Positions 27,141-36,840 are shown, counted from the first letter of the stretch. The stretch: 64,000 nt of DNA from Streptomyces sp. NBC_00440 (GCF_036014215.1 NZ_CP107921.1:4212001-4276000); one strand, 5' to 3'. Program-made: numbers and translations. The notes: generated from the letters alone by a model not told the origin.

Positions 27141-28934
27141 ATGCATCGGTACAGGTCCCACACGTGCGGTGAACTGCGCGCCTCTGACGTCGGCTCCGAT
27201 GTCCGGCTGAGCGGCTGGCTGCACAATCGCCGAGACCTGGGCGGCATCCTCTTCATCGATCTGCGCGACCACTACGGCATCACGCAGCTCGTCGCCCGCC
27301 CCGGCACCCCCGCCAACGAGGCGCTCTCCAAGGTCACCAAGGAGACGGTCGTCCGTATCGACGGCAAGGTCTCCGCACGCGGCACCGAGAACGTCAACGA
27401 GGAACTGCCGACCGGCGAGGTCGAGATCGAGGTCGGCGCGGTCGAGGTGCTCGGCGCCGCCGCCCCGCTCCCCTTCACCATCAACGCCGAGGACGGCGTC
27501 AACGAGGAGCGGCGACTGGAGTACCGCTTCCTCGACCTGCGCCGCGAGCGGATGCACCGCAACATCATGCTGCGCTCCTCGGTGATCGCCTCGATCCGCT
27601 CGAAGATGGTCGCGCTCGGCTTCAACGAGATGGCGACCCCGATCCTCACCGCGACCTCCCCCGAGGGCGCCCGTGACTTCGTGGTGCCGTCCCGGCTCAA
27701 CCCGGGTAAGTTCTACGCGCTCCCGCAGGCCCCGCAGCAGTTCAAGCAGCTGCTGATGATCTCGGGCTTCGACCGCTACTTCCAGATCGCGCCCTGCTTC
27801 CGCGACGAGGACGCCCGCGCGGACCGCTCACCGGGCGAGTTCTACCAGCTCGACGTCGAGATGAGCTTCGTCGAGCAGGAGGACGTCTTCCGCCCGATCG
27901 AGAAGCTGATGACCGAACTCTTCGAGGAGTTCGGCAACGGCCGCCACGTCACCTCGCCGTTCCCGCGCATCCCGTTCCGTGAGTCGATGCTGAAGTACGG
28001 AAACGACAAGCCCGACCTGCGCGCCCGGCTCGAACTCGTCGATGTCTCCGACGTCTTCGCCGACTCCGGCTTCAAGGCGTTCGCGGGCAAGCACGTCCGC
28101 GCGCTGCCCGTCCCGGACACCGCGGGCCAGTCCCGCAAGTTCTTCGACGGACTCGGTGCGTACGCCGTCGAGCAGGGCGCCAAGGGTCTGGCCTGGGTGC
28201 GCGTCGGCGACGACGGCGCGATCGCCGGACCGATCGCCAAGTTCCTCTCCGAGGGCGACATCACGGCGCTCACCGAGCGCCTGGAGCTCAAGCCCGGCCA
28301 CGCGGTCTTCTTCGGCGCGGGCGAGTTCGACGAGGTCTCCAAGATCATGTCCGGGGTCCGAGTGGAGGCGGCCAAGCGCGCCGGCCACTTCGAGGAGGAC
28401 GTGTTCCGGTTCTGCTGGATCGTCGACTTCCCGATGTACGAGAGGGACGAGGAGACCGGCAAGATCGACTTCTCGCACAACCCCTTCTCGATGCCCCAGG
28501 GCGGCTACGCAGACCTGGAGGAGAAGGACCCGCTCGCCATCCTGGCGTACCAGTACGACATCGTCTGCAACGGCATCGAGCTCTCCTCGGGCGCCATCCG
28601 TAACCACGAGCCCGAGCTGATGCTCAAGGCGTTCGAGATCGCCGGCTACGACCGGGAGACCGTGGAGCACGAGTTCGCCGGAATGCTGCGCGCCTTCCGC
28701 CTCGGCGCCCCGCCGCACGGCGGCATCGCCCCGGGTGTGGACCGCATCGTGATGCTGCTCGCCGACGAGCCGAACATTCGCGAGACGATCGCGTTCCCGC
28801 TCAACGGCAACGCGCAGGACCTGATGATGGGCGCGCCCACGGTGCTCGACGAGACCCGGCTGCGCGAGCTGAACATCCAGCTGCGCAAGCCCGTGGCCCC
28901 GGTCAAGGACAAGCAGGACAAGCAGGAGAAGTAG
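27141..28934 (+). CDS. aspS: Aspartyl-tRNA synthetase
   Basis: The 597-residue class II synthetase attaches aspartate to tRNA-Asp. An N-terminal OB anticodon-binding domain ([19 protein letters not shown]) is followed by motif 1, motif 2 ([10 protein letters not shown] near residue 220), a GAD insertion domain and motif 3 (GVDRIVMLL near 531). Its length is typical of bacterial enzymes. The C-terminus ends in a Lys/Asp/Gln repeat (KDKQDKQEK). A TACCCT box at 27086-27091 could be its promoter. A parS site and a terminator follow directly. Confidence 0.98.
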   Translation: MHRYRSHTCGELRASDVGSDVRLSGWLHNRRDLGGILFIDLRDHYGITQLVARPGTPANEALSKVTKETVVRIDGKVSARGTENVNEELPTGEVEIEVGAVEVLGAAAPLPFTINAEDGVNEERRLEYRFLDLRRERMHRNIMLRSSVIASIRSKMVALGFNEMATPILTATSPEGARDFVVPSRLNPGKFYALPQAPQQFKQLLMISGFDRYFQIAPCFRDEDARADRSPGEFYQLDVEMSFVEQEDVFRPIEKLMTELFEEFGNGRHVTSPFPRIPFRESMLKYGNDKPDLRARLELVDVSDVFADSGFKAFAGKHVRALPVPDTAGQSRKFFDGLGAYAVEQGAKGLAWVRVGDDGAIAGPIAKFLSEGDITALTERLELKPGHAVFFGAGEFDEVSKIMSGVRVEAAKRAGHFEEDVFRFCWIVDFPMYERDEETGKIDFSHNPFSMPQGGYADLEEKDPLAILAYQYDIVCNGIELSSGAIRNHEPELMLKAFEIAGYDRETVEHEFAGMLRAFRLGAPPHGGIAPGVDRIVMLLADEPNIRETIAFPLNGNAQDLMMGAPTVLDETRLRELNIQLRKPVAPVKDKQDKQEK

Positions 28935-28943
28935 CGCCTGCCG

Positions 28944-28957
28944 GTTTCACGTGAAAC
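28944..28957. promoter_or_regulatory. parS: parS centromere site
   Basis: GTTTCACGTGAAAC is a perfect 14-bp palindrome identical to the Streptomyces parS core. ParB binds and spreads from such sites to organise and segregate origins. It lies ten bases after the aspS stop, ahead of the terminator. Confidence 0.92.
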
Positions 28958-28962
28958 AGCGC

Positions 28963-28994
28963 AACAGCCCCCGGTCGACCGACCGGGGGCTGTT
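28963..28994 (+). terminator. aspS terminator
   Basis: AACAGCCCCCGGTC and its complement form a perfect 14-bp stem with a GACC loop, followed by CTGTG rather than a U-run. Confidence 0.88.
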
Positions 28995-29418
28995 CTGTGC
29001 CGTCAGTTTCCTTCTCCGACACGGCAACCCGTCGGTGTCCTCTCTCGTCTCACAGGCGTGGGCGGCCGGAATGGGCTGCACGGGACGGACCAGTACGACG
29101 TACTGATCGGCGTGCCGGTCGGGACCGGGGCCAATGACGGGGGCAATCTGATTCTGGCAAGTCTGTGGGTGCGCGGCGACGCGCCACGGCTTGCTCCGGT
29201 CGTACGGCTTGCCCTGGACGGGACGCAATGCGCGACAACGGTGTCGAAACCGCCATCGAACGTCACACCAACTTCCACAAAGGGGCCAACCCCGGGGGGA
29301 ACCTCGCACGGTTCCTTGAAATGAACGACGCCTACGGCACCCACCAGTCGTTAACGGCGTGCACCCGATGTGATCCGACGTGACCCGACGTACCCGACGT
29401 GAAATGAAAGGCTCGTAC
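28995..29418. other. Intergenic region before the transpeptidase gene
   Basis: No convincing gene occurs in these 424 bases; frames on both strands have irregular composition. It holds a perfect palindrome CAGTAC/GAC/GTACTG at 29091-29105 and a relatively A-rich stretch from about 29240. The four-unit repeat just before the next gene is listed separately. The leader of the transpeptidase gene probably lies here. Confidence 0.5.
29365..29404 (+). repeat. Degenerate 10-bp tandem repeat in a leader
   Basis: About four units of CCGACGTGAC occur: CCGATGTGAT, CCGACGTGAC, CCGACGTAC and CCGACGTGA. They end about ten bases before the ribosome site of the transpeptidase gene. Confidence 0.75.
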
Positions 29419-30231
29419 ATGTCTCTTCGCCGACTTCCCAGAGGTGCGCTCGTCGCGACCGCCCTGGTCACCGGTGGGTTGGTGCTCTCCGGGTGTTCGG
29501 GGTTCCCGGGACACACGGCAGTCCCGGCCCGGGCGGTCGAGGACAACAGCGGTCACGGCGGGCCGCCCGGGGCGGCCGCAGCGCCCGCGACGCCCGCGGC
29601 CCACCCGCAGCTCCGCCGGGCCGCGGAGCTTCAGGAGGTCAAGGAGATCCCCGCGCTCGGCCCCAAGACCCTGGCCAAGATCCCGCAGTCCGCCCGGCAG
29701 GCCGTCGTCGTCACCGGCGACGCAGCGGACTCCAGCAGTTCCACCGTCCTCCTCTACGTGCGCGACCCGGCCAAGGGCTGGGAGCCGGTCTCCGACCCGT
29801 GGCCCGCTCACAACGCCCTGCACGGCTGGACCGAGGAGCACTACCAGGGCGATCTCCACTCACCCGCCGGGGTCTTCGGCCTGACCGACGCGGGCGGCCG
29901 CAAGGCGGACCCCGGCACCCGCCTGCCGTACGACCACGGGCCCTCCTTCGTCGCCGCGGGCACCGGCTTCGACGGGGAGTCCCTGGCGGGCGCCTTCGAC
30001 TACGTGGTGGCGATCAACTACAACCACAAGCCGGGCACCACCCCGCTCGACTGGACCCGCCCGATGGGCGCGGACCGGGGCGGCGGCGTCTGGTTCCACG
30101 TCGACCACGGCGGCCCCACGCACGGCTGCGTCTCCCTGCCGGAGGACCGGATGAAGGAACTGCTGCGCTGGCTGGACCCGAAGAAGGACCCCGTGGTCGC
30201 CATGGGGGACGCCTCGATGCTGGGGGAGTGA
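29419..30231 (+). CDS. L,D-transpeptidase (YkuD) family lipoprotein
   Basis: The 270-residue product is exported: residues 1-24 form a signal with lipobox LVLSGC. A Pro/Ala linker precedes the YkuD-like domain, with HGWTEEHYQGDLHSPAG and the active-site stretch HVDHGGPTHGCVSLP, in which Cys is the nucleophile. Such enzymes make 3-3 peptidoglycan cross-links or attach proteins to the wall. The motif ends SLP instead of the common SxGCxR, so activity should be tested. GAAAGG lies before the ATG. Confidence 0.88.
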   Translation: MSLRRLPRGALVATALVTGGLVLSGCSGFPGHTAVPARAVEDNSGHGGPPGAAAAPATPAAHPQLRRAAELQEVKEIPALGPKTLAKIPQSARQAVVVTGDAADSSSSTVLLYVRDPAKGWEPVSDPWPAHNALHGWTEEHYQGDLHSPAGVFGLTDAGGRKADPGTRLPYDHGPSFVAAGTGFDGESLAGAFDYVVAINYNHKPGTTPLDWTRPMGADRGGGVWFHVDHGGPTHGCVSLPEDRMKELLRWLDPKKDPVVAMGDASMLGE

Positions 30232-30292
30232 AGCCACGCGGGGGCGGTGTGGCGCCCCGTAGGCTGGACAGTCACCTGCCCCTGAGAAGACC

Positions 30293-30883
30293 GTGGTGAG
30301 CGTCGTGGAAGAGCGGTACACCGTCCTGACCCAGGAAGTGTTCGAGGAACTGGCCCGGCATGCCATACGAACCGACGAAGCGGTGCGTCTGGAGTTCGTG
30401 AACGGGAAGTTGGGGGTCAAAGCTGTGCCGGACGGGGACCACGGGCGGATCATCGAATGGCTGACACGCCTGTGCATGCAGGCCGACCCGGGGCTGTGGC
30501 TCTACCCGGAGCAGGGTCTGCGGGTAGAGACCTATCGCAAGGGCAACGCCCGCCCCGATGGAGCTCTCGCCCCCAGCGGCACGTTCGTCGGCCAGGGTGA
30601 GTGGGCCGGCGCGGACGGTGTGCTGATGGTGGTCGAGGTCACCTCGAACGACGCCGACACCGTCCGCCGGGACCGGGTGGAGAAGCCGCGTGCCTACGCC
30701 GAGACCGGGATCCCCGTCTATCTGCTGATCGACCGCGACGCGGGCGAGGTCAAGGTCCACTCGCTGCCGGACGGTGTGCGGTACGAGCAGGTGACCACGG
30801 TCCCGTTCGGGAAGAGCGTCGAGCTGCCCGCTCCGGTCGGGATCGAGCTGGACACGGCGCCGTTGACGGCCTGGGTGCGCTGA
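30293..30883 (+). CDS. Uma2 family endonuclease-like protein
   Basis: The 196-residue protein has the restriction-endonuclease-like Uma2 (DUF820) fold. RLEFVNGKL opens it, and the acidic active-site segment KGNARPDGAL is followed by MVVEVTSNDADTVRRDRVEKPRAYAE. The PD...E...K-type arrangement appears complete. The family is abundant in cyanobacteria and Streptomyces, and its function is unknown. Starts at 30293, 30296 and 30305 are all possible; a TAGGCT -10 box lies at 30260. Confidence 0.88.
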   Translation: MVSVVEERYTVLTQEVFEELARHAIRTDEAVRLEFVNGKLGVKAVPDGDHGRIIEWLTRLCMQADPGLWLYPEQGLRVETYRKGNARPDGALAPSGTFVGQGEWAGADGVLMVVEVTSNDADTVRRDRVEKPRAYAETGIPVYLLIDRDAGEVKVHSLPDGVRYEQVTTVPFGKSVELPAPVGIELDTAPLTAWVR

Positions 30884-30893
30884 CCCACGGGCG

Positions 30894-30939
30894 CAGAAGG
30901 AGGGCCCGGAACCGATCGCGGTTCCGGGCCCTCCTTCTG
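30894..30939. terminator. Bidirectional terminator between Uma2 and metG
   Basis: A perfect 20-bp stem starts at CAGAAGGAGG and closes at CCTCCTTCTG, with a six-base loop. It separates convergent genes and carries A/T-rich flanks on both sides. Confidence 0.92.
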
Positions 30940-30952
30940 TCGCTCGGTCCGG

Positions 30953-32566
30953 CTACGCCGGCTTCTCCTCCAGGCGGGGGAACAGCACCGCGCCCTTCGT
31001 CACCGTCGCGCCGGCCGGGAGCTGCCCCCAGACGCCCGACTCCTGGAGCTTCTGGTCGGCCAGCGCGCCGAGGCCCGCCTCGGCGCCCAGCGAATCCCAC
31101 AGGCTCTGCGAGGTCTCCGGCATCACCGCGTTGAGCAGGACCGCGACACCGCGCAGCGACTCGGCCGCCGTGTAGAGGATGGTCGCGAGGCGGGCCCGGC
31201 CCTCCGGCGACTCGTCCTTGGCGACCTTCCACGGCTCCTGCTCCGTGATGTAGCCGTTGACCTGCTTCACGAAGTCGAAGACCGCCAGGATGCCGCCCTG
31301 GAAGTCCAGCTCCTCGCCGATCAGCCGGTCGGACTCGGTGACCGCCTTGGCCAGACCCTCCTGGACGGCCTGCTCGGCAGCGCCCGGGGCCTCAGCGGCC
31401 GGCAGGGTTCCGCCGTAGTACTTGCCGACCATGGCGGCCACGCGCGAGGCGAGGTTGCCGTAGTCGTTCGCCAGCTCGGAGGTGTAGCGGGCGGAGAAGT
31501 CCTCCCAGGAGAACGATCCGTCGCTGCCGAAGGCGATGGCCCGCAGGAAGTACCAGCGGTAGGCGTCCACGCCGAAGTGCGAGGTCAGATCCTGCGGCTT
31601 GATGCCGGTCAGGTTCGACTTCGACATCTTCTCGCCGCCGACCATCAGCCAGCCGTTCGCCGCGACCCTGCCGGGCACCGGCAGGCCCTGGGCCATCAGC
31701 ATCGCGGGCCAGATCACCGCGTGGAAGCGCAGGATGTCCTTGCCGACCAGGTGCACGTCGGCCGGGAACGTCTCGTCGAACTTCTGCTGGTTCGCGCCGT
31801 AGCCGACGGCCGTGGCGTAGTTGAGGAGCGCGTCCACCCAGACGTAGATGACGTGCTTCTCGTCCCACGGCACCGGGACGCCCCAGTCGAAGGTCGAGCG
31901 TGAGATGGACAGGTCCTGAAGCCCCTGCCGTACGAAGTTCACGACCTCGTTGCGCGCCGACTCGGGCTGGATGAAGCCCGGGTTGGCCTCGTAGAACTCC
32001 AGCAGCTTCGGGCCGTACTCGCTCAGCTTGAAGAAGTAGTTCTCCTCCTTGAGGATCTCCACCGGCTTCTTGTGGATCGGGCACAGCTTCTGACCGGGGA
32101 AGTCGGGCTCGCCCTCGATCAGGTCGCCGGGGAGCTTGTACTCCTCGCAGCCCACGCAGTACGGGCCTTCGTACCCGCCCTTGTAGATCTCGTCCTTGTC
32201 GAACAGGTCCTGCACGAACTCCTGCACACGGTCCGTGTGCCGCTTCTCCGTCGTCCGGATGAAGTCGTCATTCGCGATGTTCAGATGCTCCCAGAGGGGC
32301 TTCCAGGACTCCTCGACGAGCTTGTCGCACCACTCCTGCGGTGTGACGTTGTTCGCCTCGGCCGTGCGCATGATCTTCTGACCGTGCTCGTCCGTGCCGG
32401 TGAGGTACCACACCTTCTCGCCGCGCTGACGGTGCCAGCGCGTGAGCACGTCCCCTGCAACGGTCGTGTAGGCGTGGCCCAGGTGAGGAGCGTCGTTGAC
32501 GTAGTAAATGGGGGTCGATACGTAGTACGCGTTCGTCCCCTGCTTCTCAGATCCAGTGGCCGCCAT
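30953..32566 (-). CDS. metG: Methionyl-tRNA synthetase
   Basis: This 537-residue class I synthetase charges tRNA-Met. The HIGH-type motif is PHLGH near residue 27 and the KMSKS loop is GEKMSKSN near 313. The connective domain has a single zinc-knuckle candidate, YCVGCEE with a later LCPIH, as in other actinobacteria. The C-terminal helical anticodon domain is present, and the tRNA-binding extension found in E. coli is absent. A TAGGAT box lies seven bases before the ATG, and AGGA could also serve as a ribosome site. Confidence 0.98.
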   Translation of the reverse strand: MAATGSEKQGTNAYYVSTPIYYVNDAPHLGHAYTTVAGDVLTRWHRQRGEKVWYLTGTDEHGQKIMRTAEANNVTPQEWCDKLVEESWKPLWEHLNIANDDFIRTTEKRHTDRVQEFVQDLFDKDEIYKGGYEGPYCVGCEEYKLPGDLIEGEPDFPGQKLCPIHKKPVEILKEENYFFKLSEYGPKLLEFYEANPGFIQPESARNEVVNFVRQGLQDLSISRSTFDWGVPVPWDEKHVIYVWVDALLNYATAVGYGANQQKFDETFPADVHLVGKDILRFHAVIWPAMLMAQGLPVPGRVAANGWLMVGGEKMSKSNLTGIKPQDLTSHFGVDAYRWYFLRAIAFGSDGSFSWEDFSARYTSELANDYGNLASRVAAMVGKYYGGTLPAAEAPGAAEQAVQEGLAKAVTESDRLIGEELDFQGGILAVFDFVKQVNGYITEQEPWKVAKDESPEGRARLATILYTAAESLRGVAVLLNAVMPETSQSLWDSLGAEAGLGALADQKLQESGVWGQLPAGATVTKGAVLFPRLEEKPA

Positions 32567-32573
32567 GGTCGAA

Positions 32574-32579
32574 ATCCTA
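32574..32579 (-). promoter_or_regulatory. -10 box upstream of metG
   Basis: On the minus strand TAGGAT, seven bases, then ATG. The overlapping AGGA leaves open a conventional start from a promoter further upstream. Confidence 0.45.
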
Positions 32580-32670
32580 ACTTCCTCACGGCGGGCCTCC
32601 GACCGGATTATGCGCCGGGCCCCCGTCCACGTGGACGGGGGCCCGGTCGGCAGGACGGTGCTGTCCGGTG

Positions 32671-34455
32671 TCAGCTGCGCGCCGCCAGCCAGGCCGGGAA
32701 GGCCGCGAGCAGCTGCTCGTACACCTCGGAGTCGGCCAGCTCGCGCGGTGTGGGTCCCGCGTGGAAGAACGCGGCGTGCGGGACGTCCAGCTTCCGCAGG
32801 AAGTCGAACGCCTTCGACTCGTGGTCGCCGAAGGCCACGAACTGCCAGAACAGCGGCTTGTCCGCGACCTCGGCGATGGCCTGCTTGGCCACGACCTTGG
32901 CGTCCGGGGCGCCGTCCGTCTGGAAGATCACCAGGGCCGGGGCGGTGGGGTCGGCGGACTTCTCGTGCAGAGCCGCGACCTCCTCGACGGCCCGGTGGTA
33001 GCTGGTGCGGCCCAGCCGTCCGAGTCCGGCGTGCAGCTCGTCGACGCGGCCTTCGTACGCGTCGAGCGTCAGCTCTCCGGTGCCGTCGATGTCCGTCGAG
33101 AAGAAGACGACGCGGACGGTGGCCTGCTCGTCGAGGTGCGCGGCGAGGGCGAGGGTCTGCTCGCCGAGGGCCTGCGCGCTGCCGTCCTTGTAGTACGGCC
33201 GCATGGAACCCGACCGGTCGAGCACGAGATAGACGGCCGCCCTGGCGCCGGTCAGTCCGGCCTTGCCGATCTCGGCGCCGGCGGCCTGGTAGGCGCTGGC
33301 GAGCTGGGGCGCGCGGGTCGTGAGGTCGGCGGGGGCGGCGGTCGCCGCCGGGGACACGGGTGCGGCCGGCTCGGTTGCCTGGTCCGCCTCGGCCGCCTCG
33401 GGGTCTGTTTCGGTCGGTGCTTCGGTCGCTGCTGCCTCTGCGGCTGCTTCCGGCTCGGCCTCGTCGGTAGCGGGCTCGGTCCCGGCCGGTTCGGGCGTCG
33501 CGTCGGCGGTGACCGGCTCGGCCTCCGCGGTCGCGGGTTCCGTCACGGCCGGTTCGGGCTCGGCGATGGTGACCGGCTCCGCCGTCGGCTCTGCGGCCTC
33601 CGCCTTGGGCTCGGTTCCGGGCTTCGCCTCTGTGCCGGCCGTGCCGGCCGTGTCAGCCGTGTCAGCCGTGTCAGCCTCGGACTCAACAGCCTCAGCCTTC
33701 TCAGCCTCGACCTTCTCCGGCTCAACAGCCTCAGGCTCAGGGGCATCCGCCTCAACAGCCTTCGCCTCGGCGGCAACCGGCTCCGATTCGGCAGCGGCTT
33801 CCGGCTCCGTCGCGACGGGCTCAGCCTCGCCCGCGACCGCCGGTACCTCGACCGCCTCCGCCTCGACCGCCGGTACCTCAACAGCCTCCGCCTCGGCGGC
33901 GACCGGTGCGTCCTCGGAGGCGGCCGGAGCGGGCTCCTGCTCGGCCTTCGGCTCAAGCTCAGGCTCCGGCTTGGGCTTCCGTTCCGGTGCGGCCTCGTCC
34001 GACGCCTTCCCCTGGGCCGGGACAGTCGGCTCCGCCCGCCTCCGCTTCGGGTTGTCGAAGGCCTCCGCCACCAGGTCGGACGCGATCCCGGACCTGCGGG
34101 CCGGCTTCGGGGCCGGCTTCTCGGCAGCGGGGACGGCGGTCGACGCCTTGTCGGCCTGGGCGGGCAGCGACACCGTGCGGGGCTTCTCCGACGACGTGCC
34201 CGCGGATGACACCCGTTCCGACGACGCCGTTTCCGATGACACCGCTTCCGACGACGCCTTCTCCGGTGCCGAGTCCGACGATGTCACCTCCGGCGAGGAC
34301 CCCGCAGAGGTCGTTGCCGCCGTCCCGGTGTGGGCCGCCTTCGCGGGCGTCGTCGTACGCTCGGCCTGCGCCGGAACGGTAGTGGCCGCCGACGGCTCAC
34401 CGGACTCCACGCGGTCGCGTCCAAACACCTTGCGCAGCAAGCTCCGAATGCCCAT
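32671..34455 (-). CDS. vWA-TerF-like domain protein with long acidic linker
   Basis: The 594-residue product has a short basic N-terminus ([15 protein letters not shown]) and a Ser/Thr/Ala-rich stretch to about residue 170. A very acidic Glu/Ala/Pro/Val region runs to about residue 375, with repeats such as [19 protein letters not shown]. The C-terminal 200 residues form a von Willebrand A domain with the MIDAS motif DRSGSM and TerF-like [16 protein letters not shown]. TerF-like proteins belong to stress and tellurite-resistance networks, but no ter genes are near. GAAAGG precedes the ATG. A 10-bp repeat, CGCAATGATT/CGCAATGAGT, lies at 34469-34488. Confidence 0.9.
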   Translation of the reverse strand: MGIRSLLRKVFGRDRVESGEPSAATTVPAQAERTTTPAKAAHTGTAATTSAGSSPEVTSSDSAPEKASSEAVSSETASSERVSSAGTSSEKPRTVSLPAQADKASTAVPAAEKPAPKPARRSGIASDLVAEAFDNPKRRRAEPTVPAQGKASDEAAPERKPKPEPELEPKAEQEPAPAASEDAPVAAEAEAVEVPAVEAEAVEVPAVAGEAEPVATEPEAAAESEPVAAEAKAVEADAPEPEAVEPEKVEAEKAEAVESEADTADTADTAGTAGTEAKPGTEPKAEAAEPTAEPVTIAEPEPAVTEPATAEAEPVTADATPEPAGTEPATDEAEPEAAAEAAATEAPTETDPEAAEADQATEPAAPVSPAATAAPADLTTRAPQLASAYQAAGAEIGKAGLTGARAAVYLVLDRSGSMRPYYKDGSAQALGEQTLALAAHLDEQATVRVVFFSTDIDGTGELTLDAYEGRVDELHAGLGRLGRTSYHRAVEEVAALHEKSADPTAPALVIFQTDGAPDAKVVAKQAIAEVADKPLFWQFVAFGDHESKAFDFLRKLDVPHAAFFHAGPTPRELADSEVYEQLLAAFPAWLAARS

Positions 34456-34618
34456 GGGCGAGACCTTTCGCAATGATTCGCAATGAGTCGAGTACGAGAC
34501 AAGTCCGCGCCGACGGGAGTCGATCCCTGGCCAGGGCGGACACGTAAGGTTAGCGACCGCCTTCGGCGATCTTGGACCGACTGGCCCCTGAAGGGCCGGT
34601 CTCAGGAGAGGGTAGGAC

Positions 34619-34921
34619 TCACGCCGCCGTGCCGGGCTCCAGGTCGAGCCGTGCGCGGGTCGTGTCGGCGAACAGTGCCGACAGCCGTGCGCCGTCCGGC
34701 TGTCCCGGAGCGAAAAGACCGGCCGCCCTGGCCCGTACGACCAGCAGGCCGTGCGCGTCCACCGTTTCCGAGACGCCCCGCGTCTCCACCACGTCCCACC
34801 AGGCATCCAAGTTGCGGCCGAACCAGTCGGGCAGTCCGCACGGCCGGGACACCGCGTCCCAGAAGTCGTCGAGTGAGACGAGCGGCAGCGTGCGCAGATC
34901 CACGACCAGTTCGGAGCCCAT
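34619..34921 (-). CDS. Barstar family protein
   Basis: The 100-residue protein matches barstar, the inhibitor of barnase-type ribonucleases: [19 protein letters not shown], then [18 protein letters not shown]. The [11 protein letters not shown] segment corresponds to the helix whose Asp residues occupy the nuclease active site. No barnase-like gene is in the window, so it may guard against a distant or foreign nuclease. The start is placed at the ATG just before the first conserved strand. Confidence 0.9.
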   Translation of the reverse strand: MGSELVVDLRTLPLVSLDDFWDAVSRPCGLPDWFGRNLDAWWDVVETRGVSETVDAHGLLVVRARAAGLFAPGQPDGARLSALFADTTRARLDLEPGTAA

Positions 34922-35015
34922 GGCAGCGGATGGTACGCGGAAGGTACGACAGGTGTGCCGGGCCGACGCCACCCGGACTCCCCGGTGGCTCCACGGGGAA
35001 CACGACTTCACCCTC

Positions 35016-35053
35016 AGTGACGGCGCGGCTCAGAAGTGACGGCGCGGCTCAGA
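35016..35053. repeat. Perfect 19-bp tandem duplication spanning the LysR stop codon
   Basis: AGTGACGGCGCGGCTCAGA occurs at 35016-35034 and 35035-35053. The second copy contains the complement of the stop codon of the regulator gene. Confidence 0.92.
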
Positions 35054-35942
35054 GCAACTCCCCGTAGGCCGCCGCCAGCTCCTCGTACACGACGTCCAGC
35101 TCCGCCCCGTCCGTCCCGGGCCGCGCCGCGAGCAGCAGCCGTACGCCCAGGGGATCCCCGTGCAGGGGTCTTATCACCAGGTCGGGTCTGGGTCTGGTGG
35201 TCGGCTGGCAGACCGTGACCACCTCGCCGGACGCGACCAGGGCGAACGCCGTGAGGTAATCGCCGTGCAGCACCCGGGGATTGAGGCCCGCCTCGCGCAG
35301 CATCCGGCGCATCCCGTCCCATTCGCCGTCCACGGTCGGGTCGACCATCCACTGGTCCGTCGCCAGGTCGGCCAGCTTCACCACCGGGTCGGCGGCCGCC
35401 GGATGGTCCACCGCCAGCGTCACGGACTGCGGTTCGCGCTCGACCAGGACGCGGATCTCCAGGCCGTCCGGTACGCGCAGCGGGCACCCCTCGACCTCGT
35501 GCACGAACGCCACGTCCAGCTGGCCCGCGGCCACCAGACGCAGCAGCGCGTTGGCCGACACGTCCATGTGGAGCGAGGTCTCGGTGTCCGGCAGCCGGGT
35601 GCGCAGCCGGCGCAGCCAGCCGGGGATGGCGCGGCTCGCCGTCGCACCGATCCGCAGCCGGGGCCCGGCCGCACGCGCGGCGGCGGCCTTCGCCTCGGTG
35701 ACCAGCGAGCGCATCTCGTCGATCAGCGGCCGCGCCCGGCTGAGCACGGTGCGCCCCAGCGGGGTGGGCCGACAGCCCGTGCGCGCACGGGAGAAGAGCT
35801 GCCCGCCCAGTGAGTTCTCGATCCGGCGGAGCTGCGTGGTGAGCGAGGGCTGGCTCATGCCCAGCTCACGCGCCGCCCGGTGCAGGCTGCCGGTGTCCGC
35901 TATGGCGCACAGTGCGCGGAGATGCCGCACTTCAAGGTCCAT
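35049..35942 (-). CDS. LysR family regulator of snapalysin (SnpR-type)
   Basis: The 297-residue regulator has the LysR winged helix ([20 protein letters not shown], then [20 protein letters not shown]) and a periplasmic-binding-like effector domain from about residue 90. It is divergent from the snapalysin gene, the arrangement in which LysR proteins of this kind activate the protease in several Streptomyces. The intergenic T-N11-A palindrome at 35997-36015 is the likely binding site. Confidence 0.94.
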   Translation of the reverse strand: MDLEVRHLRALCAIADTGSLHRAARELGMSQPSLTTQLRRIENSLGGQLFSRARTGCRPTPLGRTVLSRARPLIDEMRSLVTEAKAAAARAAGPRLRIGATASRAIPGWLRRLRTRLPDTETSLHMDVSANALLRLVAAGQLDVAFVHEVEGCPLRVPDGLEIRVLVEREPQSVTLAVDHPAAADPVVKLADLATDQWMVDPTVDGEWDGMRRMLREAGLNPRVLHGDYLTAFALVASGEVVTVCQPTTRPRPDLVIRPLHGDPLGVRLLLAARPGTDGAELDVVYEELAAAYGELL

Positions 35943-35996
35943 GGAACCCGAGAGTAGGGGTGCGCCCGGGGCGGCACCAGACCATCAAACCCCCAC

Positions 35997-36015
35997 CGAT
36001 AGCCCCAAGTTATCG
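35997..36015 (+). promoter_or_regulatory. LysR-type operator between lysR and snpA
   Basis: CGATA, nine bases, TATCG is a perfect 5-bp inverted repeat containing the T-N11-A core (T36000, A36012). It lies 55 bases before the regulator start and 92 before snpA. Confidence 0.7.
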
Positions 36016-36106
36016 CCAGTTGCCATCATCCCGGCGGGGCGCCCGCACAGCACACTCTCCGGTACCACCCGTTCACCCCCACACCGGACGAGTAGGAGCC
36101 CCCCAC

Positions 36107-36784
36107 ATGAAGCACCGTAATACCGCGTTGTCCGCGATCCTCGGCCTCGGCATCGCCGCCGCCCTCGGTACCGTGTCCCCCGTCCAGGCGGCCACCTCCA
36201 CGCAGGCCCCCGTACCGCACACGGCCCAGCTCGGCGCCCAGCACTACGCGAGTGCGAAGCAGGAGGCGGGCAACAAAGCCTTCTTCGACGCCGTCATGAA
36301 GTCGGTCGCGAAGAAGCAGGCGGCCCACCCCGGGCTGAAGTCCGTCACCATCACCTACGACGCCTCGGCCGCGCCCAGTTACCAGAGCCAGATAGCGGCC
36401 AGCGCCCAGATATGGAACGCCGCGGAGACCAACGTCCAGCTCCAGTCGGGATCGTCCGGCGCCGACTTCTCCTACCGCGAGGGCGACGACCCGCAGGGTT
36501 CGTACGCCTCGACGGACGGACACGGCAGCGGCTTCATCTTCCTGGACCACGCGCAGACCCAGGAGTACGACTCGATCCGCGTCACCGCCCACGAGACCGG
36601 CCATGTGCTCGGCCTTCCCGACGACTACAGCGGCCCGTGCAGCGAGCTGATGTCGGGCGGCGGCCCCGGCCCGTCCTGCACCAACCGGCAGCCGGACGCG
36701 CAGGAGCGCGCCCAGGTCGACTCGCTGTGGGCGAACGGCTTCGCCAAGGCCCTGGCCAAGGTGAACGCGGCGCGCAAGTCCTGA
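36107..36784 (+). CDS. snpA: Snapalysin family zinc metalloprotease
   Basis: The 225-residue pre-proenzyme has a signal peptide ending near VQAATS (residue 30) and a propeptide to about residue 85. The compact catalytic domain has the zinc motif [13 protein letters not shown], in which the third ligand is the Asp typical of snapalysins (HExxHxxGxxD). The following [14 protein letters not shown] supplies the Met-turn and a cysteine pair. It is a secreted neutral protease. AGGAG precedes the ATG. Its divergent LysR neighbour is the probable activator. Confidence 0.95.
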   Translation: MKHRNTALSAILGLGIAAALGTVSPVQAATSTQAPVPHTAQLGAQHYASAKQEAGNKAFFDAVMKSVAKKQAAHPGLKSVTITYDASAAPSYQSQIAASAQIWNAAETNVQLQSGSSGADFSYREGDDPQGSYASTDGHGSGFIFLDHAQTQEYDSIRVTAHETGHVLGLPDDYSGPCSELMSGGGPGPSCTNRQPDAQERAQVDSLWANGFAKALAKVNAARKS

Positions 36785-36840
36785 CAGCAGCCAGGATCCG
36801 GCTGACAGCGGTCACTGTCCGACTGACAGCAGCCAGGATC
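36782..36840. repeat. 17-bp direct repeat starting at the snpA stop codon
   Basis: TGACAGCAGCCAGGATC begins with the snpA stop at 36782 and recurs at 36824-36840. GACAG/CTGTC lies between. Confidence 0.9.

Noticed and set aside
29003..29344. 113-codon minus-strand ORF in the region before the transpeptidase gene
   Set aside because: Composition is irregular, there is no domain or good ribosome site, and it covers an A-rich leader-like sequence.
33320..34486. Long Ser/Ala-rich ORF on the plus strand opposite the vWA gene
   Set aside because: It mirrors the Glu/Ala/Pro coding repeats of the true gene. It has no recognisable domain, and the minus-strand protein carries an intact vWA domain.
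34571..34612. Weak hairpin after the barstar gene
   Set aside because: GGCCC/GGGCC with mismatched outer arms is too short and irregular to call a terminator.
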